From positions 1 through 34,608 of IMG/VR virus record IMGVR_UViG_3300030098_002634: DNA of 34,608 nucleotides. One strand, given 5' to 3'. The DNA is from a virus. The notes beneath the pieces were generated by a model. That model ran no database searches and was not told the DNA's origin. It saw only the letters and a list, made by a program, of their open reading frames with translations. The translations under genes were made by a program, and so were the position numbers. Shown one piece after another: positions 32,252 through 34,608 of the stretch; the first letter of the stretch is position 1; each line of letters begins with the position of its first letter.

Positions 32252-32344
32252 AGTATTGGCCTTCGGGCGACGAGTGGATTTACCACTCACAGGAGGGACT
32301 TTCACCCTCGGTGCGGATGCACACATCAAATAGTGCCGAAGCAC
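32252..32344 (-). ncRNA. Five-hairpin leader RNA candidate
   Basis: Read leftward, five hairpins follow one another: GTGC-TTCG-GCAC (32344-32333), GTGC-ATCC-GCAC (32322-32311), GAGGG/CCCTC (32309-32293), GAGTGG/CCACTC (32288-32272) and GCC-CGAA-GGC (32268-32259); a GGCCA/TGGCC palindrome overlaps the ATG at 32251. The stretch is far more GC-rich than its surroundings. It may be a riboregulator, a structured noncoding RNA or, less likely, coding. Confidence 0.55.
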
Positions 32345-32370
32345 TTGTCGTATATCCCTAATAGCGTAGT

Positions 32371-32384
32371 GTTTATATAATCTT
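32371..32384 (-). promoter_or_regulatory. Leftward archaeal TATA box
   Basis: The minus strand reads AAGATTATATAAAC. Transcription would start near 32351, just upstream of the first hairpin of the leader. Confidence 0.6.
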
Positions 32385-32398
32385 TCCCTACTTTATTC

Positions 32399-32413
32399 AG
32401 CTATATTTTAGCT
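32399..32413. promoter_or_regulatory. Operator-like inverted repeat between divergent promoters
   Basis: AGCTA-TATTT-TAGCT lies midway between the leftward and rightward TATA boxes. A bound protein could control both transcripts. Confidence 0.4.
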
Positions 32414-32431
32414 ACAAAACAGACCGATAAT

Positions 32432-32445
32432 CTTTATATAACCCT
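32432..32445 (+). promoter_or_regulatory. Archaeal TATA box with leaderless start
   Basis: CTTTATATAACCCT lies about 23 bases before ATG 32460, the usual distance to the transcript start, so the mRNA should begin at or next to the start codon. Confidence 0.65.
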
Positions 32446-32459
32446 GCCACTGACATACT

Positions 32460-32786
32460 ATGCCCTCATGGAAATGTGACACTTGCAAAAAAACTTGCAG
32501 AACCATTAGACCTGCACGTAAGAATGAAAGATGCCTTGATTGCATCCGAAAGGATTTCAAAAAGAATGGTTATCCATGTGCGCACTGTAAGAAGAAACAT
32601 TTTATGAATATTGAAACCTTAAGTAAATTTGGAGGTAAAGAAGTATGGACACCTACTATGAGAGGCCCAGACAAAGATGGAGTTCCAACAACTCACTCAA
32701 GTAAAAGATACATGGGTGGATACAGATGTCAAAACACTAAAGTAAATACTAATGAAGAAAACATAACATGGAGGATCAATAAATGA
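32460..32786 (+). CDS. Zinc protein, leaderless
   Basis: This 108-residue protein has CDTC and CLDC pairs (about 6-9 and 25-28), then CAHC (about 40-43) and a late single Cys. One classic zinc knuckle plus a second site are likely. The N-terminal part is basic. No ribosome site is present and the TATA spacing points to leaderless translation. It shares its region with the protease/capsid operon but may be regulatory. Confidence 0.65.
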   Translation: MPSWKCDTCKKTCRTIRPARKNERCLDCIRKDFKKNGYPCAHCKKKHFMNIETLSKFGGKEVWTPTMRGPDKDGVPTTHSSKRYMGGYRCQNTKVNTNEENITWRINK

Positions 32787-32992
32787 GTAAAAGCAAAAAA
32801 GAAATAGAAGCAATAATAAACGTCTTAGAGGAAGTCGAAACCAAAATAAGGAAAGAAGGTCTAAGTTATACTGACTTTGATACCGACAGAACTATGAAGG
32901 AGTTTTGGGGAATGATGGAAGCAGAAAGAGTAGTTAAAAGAATCAGATATGATTTTGAAAAGGAGTTAAGCCGACATAACCGTCACAAATAA
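32783..32992 (+). CDS. Hypothetical helical protein
   Basis: This 69-residue protein is charged and mostly helical (KKEIEAIINVLEEVETKIRK, then MEAERVVKRIRYDFEKEL). It overlaps the previous stop by ATGA. A GGAGGATC site precedes. Function is unknown. Confidence 0.6.
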   Translation: MSKSKKEIEAIINVLEEVETKIRKEGLSYTDFDTDRTMKEFWGMMEAERVVKRIRYDFEKELSRHNRHK

Positions 32993-32993
32993 A

Positions 32994-33014
32994 TAGTAGC
33001 AATACAAACTACTA
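32994..33014 (+). promoter_or_regulatory. Hairpin in the spacer before the protease gene
   Basis: TAGTAG (32994-32999) and CTACTA (33009-33014) form a 6-bp stem with a 9-base loop, ending two bases before ATG 33017. No good ribosome site is seen. It may affect translation of the protease. Confidence 0.4.
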
Positions 33015-33016
33015 CT

Positions 33017-34015
33017 ATGGCCACTGATTCTAAAGGCTGGAAAGTCTATCGCAAAGAATGGTATAATGATAGGATTATGGAGACCTACATTAACGCACCA
33101 ATTATAGATAAACAGAATGATTTAATCCCCACTAATGTATTAGAAGATTCAATGGATTTCTATATGAAGTATGGAGTTTATTCTTATCAACATGAAGAAA
33201 TACCTATTGGTTTACCATTAGCTTACAAGATAGACGATGGTAAAATTAAAGTAAAGTATGGCATTCATAATCAATTAGAAATGCATGATAATGTATGGAA
33301 AGAGATAAAGGACTTTGGAACAAAAGGAGCTAGTAGTATTAGGGGTGAAACACTGTCTCAGGATATGGTTTGCCCAGAAGGAGCTGATTCTTGTTTTAAT
33401 AAAATTAATGATCTTGGATTGTGGTCTGTATCATGGGTTGGCGACAATCCAGCTAACGTAGAAGCTACTGTAACAGACGTTGCAATGGCTAAAGCCGACA
33501 AAGGACTTAACTTTATAAATGAAAGTAATAAAATAGCAGTTATGGCTAAGAAAGACGCAGATTGCGAATGCACAACAGAAAAAGCAGAGGAGACTGAAGT
33601 AGTAGAAGAACCTGAAGTCAAATCTGAAGAAGTTAGCGTTGAAGTCATTGAACCTGAAGAATTACCTGATGTAGTTGATGAAGAGGAAGTCAAAGAAGAT
33701 GAACCTGAAGAACTAACATTAGAAATGCTTGCAGAGGAAATGAAAGCAATGCGAGCTAAGCTAGATGAAATGACACCTGAAGAAGAAAAGGAAGATGAAA
33801 TGGAAGAGGAAGCAGAGAAATCTGAGACCGAAACCGAAGCTGAACCTTCTTTAGAAGTCGTTATGAAATCACTTAAGAAATACGGAATATCCGTATATAC
33901 TGGAACTAAGGCAACACCAGCTCCAGTAACTGACACTCCAAAAGTAGAATCCTTTGATTGGAACAACGTATCTAAATCCTGGGATGAACTTGAAGAAATA
34001 ATAGGAGACAACTAA
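33017..34015 (+). CDS. XkdF-like prohead protease fused to acidic scaffold
   Basis: This 332-residue protein has an N-terminal half (about 1-150) resembling the XkdF-type serine protease, with YINAPIIDKQNDLIP (about 24-38), a histidine at 59 (YSYQHEE) and a serine pair at 106-107 (GASSIRGE) as candidate catalytic residues. The second half is extremely acidic and low in complexity (about 180-280), typical of scaffolds, and ends with a helix (NVSKSWDELEEII) of the kind that contacts the capsid. It lies directly before the capsid gene. It should shape the prohead and then remove itself by cleavage. Confidence 0.75.
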   Translation: MATDSKGWKVYRKEWYNDRIMETYINAPIIDKQNDLIPTNVLEDSMDFYMKYGVYSYQHEEIPIGLPLAYKIDDGKIKVKYGIHNQLEMHDNVWKEIKDFGTKGASSIRGETLSQDMVCPEGADSCFNKINDLGLWSVSWVGDNPANVEATVTDVAMAKADKGLNFINESNKIAVMAKKDADCECTTEKAEETEVVEEPEVKSEEVSVEVIEPEELPDVVDEEEVKEDEPEELTLEMLAEEMKAMRAKLDEMTPEEEKEDEMEEEAEKSETETEAEPSLEVVMKSLKKYGISVYTGTKATPAPVTDTPKVESFDWNNVSKSWDELEEIIGDN

Positions 34016-34017
34016 AT

Positions 34018-34608
34018 ATGGCAGGAATGAGTTTCGAAGAATATGTAAACGCCTACTACGGCGGAACACTTGGAATATCCAAGAGGTACGGCATTAGTAA
34101 ATCTGATGACAACATTGATACAAGTGGCCTAGCAGGTGGATTAAACACCATGTTCGGAGCTAAAGTATTCAGTCAGCTAAATACTAAGTCAGAAGTTTTT
34201 AAACTTTTGAAGAAAGAAGCATGGACACAGTCTGGTTTCAGAGCATTGACAGCACGTCACGCAACAACCAATGGAGTTTCTGAAGGTGGAGCTTTCCCAG
34301 CAACTGACCACCCAGAGATTTCTGAAGTTACCCTAACTTTGAAAGAAGTAGTAACTCCGTGGCAAATGTCCTCAAAAGCTGAGATCTTATCTGAATCAGA
34401 TGATGGTCTAGGCAACTTAGCAGCTTTTATGAGAAAAGAGCAAGGAGAAGCACACGCTTTCTACCTTGATGATATGTTAACAAAATCTGTAGAAGCAAAC
34501 AGTGACGGCTCAACTGGAGCAGGTCAAGCAGGAAACAATTTGGAATCTTTGGATCGTGTAACTGCAACTTTGGCTTATGTTACTGATGCACAGTCACCAT
34601 CTAACAGT
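34018..34608 (+). CDS. Major capsid protein, N-terminal part (continues at 1)
   Basis: The 5' part of the capsid gene (ATG 34018) runs off the window end and continues in frame at position 1; after removal of the 99-base overlap the protein has about 383 residues. The N-terminus has a mobile arm, then FRALTARHATTNGVSEGGAF and LTLKEVVTPWQMSSKAEILS strands and a long helix (LAAFMRKEQGEAHAFYLDDM) that match the spine helix and E-loop area of HK97-fold shells. It follows the protease/scaffold by two bases. Confidence 0.85.
   Translation, partial: MAGMSFEEYVNAYYGGTLGISKRYGISKSDDNIDTSGLAGGLNTMFGAKVFSQLNTKSEVFKLLKKEAWTQSGFRALTARHATTNGVSEGGAFPATDHPEISEVTLTLKEVVTPWQMSSKAEILSESDDGLGNLAAFMRKEQGEAHAFYLDDMLTKSVEANSDGSTGAGQAGNNLESLDRVTATLAYVTDAQSPSNS
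34510..34608. repeat. Terminal direct repeat, right copy (circular overlap)
   Basis: Identical to 1-99. See the left copy. Removing one copy gives the 34,509-bp circle. Confidence 0.95.

Noticed and set aside
33358-34011. Leftward 217-residue serine-rich frame
   Set aside because: It is the antisense of the acidic scaffold; GAA/GAT codons read backwards give serine runs.

Overview
The window is almost certainly the complete genome of a tailed (Caudoviricetes-like) archaeal virus, opened inside its major capsid gene. The last 99 bases repeat the first 99 exactly, and the reading frame of the capsid gene runs through the join. The sequence therefore closes into a circle of 34,509 bp, or a circularly permuted linear molecule. 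The archaeal assignment rests on the promoters. AT-rich TATA boxes, several of the form TATATAACCC, sit about 25 bp upstream of starts, and one gene (32460) looks leaderless. GGAGG-type ribosome sites and ATGA/TAATG stop-start overlaps are also common. The DNA is AT-rich throughout. I cannot name the host lineage from sequence alone.

Layout. Head and packaging: small-terminase candidate, small C5-cytosine methylase and large terminase (23131-25756); portal, MuF-like head protein and gp10-like protein (28492-31666); XkdF-like protease/scaffold (33017-34015); and HK97-fold capsid (34018 through the join to 660). Virion surface and adhesion: 682-7302, with a beta-repeat protein and a 1427-residue protein carrying three LamG-like domains. 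Membrane cassette: 7335-8951, three membrane proteins, one with an MscS-like domain. A string of micro-genes follows (8948-9776). Neck and tail: 10564-18616, with connector, tail completion, tail tube, chaperone candidate, a very short tape measure, a large tail protein and a baseplate hub candidate. Two divergent operons start near 20600. The leftward one holds small zinc proteins, an N6-adenine/N4-cytosine methylase and an HTH plus Trm1-like methylase. The rightward one is a long run of overlapping tiny genes, many with CxxC pairs, leading into the packaging genes. A second early-type cluster lies at 26372-28490, and a leftward zinc-protein operon at 31672-32344.

The most unusual element is a gene-free stretch of about 490 nt (25868-26360) directly after the large terminase. 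It has its own TATA box and at least a dozen helices, including three GNRA tetraloop hairpins, an 11-bp long-range helix and a candidate pseudoknot. It looks like a large ornate noncoding RNA. Further candidate structured leaders occur at 28227-28307, at 32252-32344 (minus strand) and in three mRNA leaders that share a hairpin followed by AGGAAACA.

No polymerase, helicase, primase, integrase, recognisable endolysin, tRNA or CRISPR array was found. The virus probably relies on host replication and contributes DNA/RNA methylation, many small zinc-binding proteins and RNA-level regulation.
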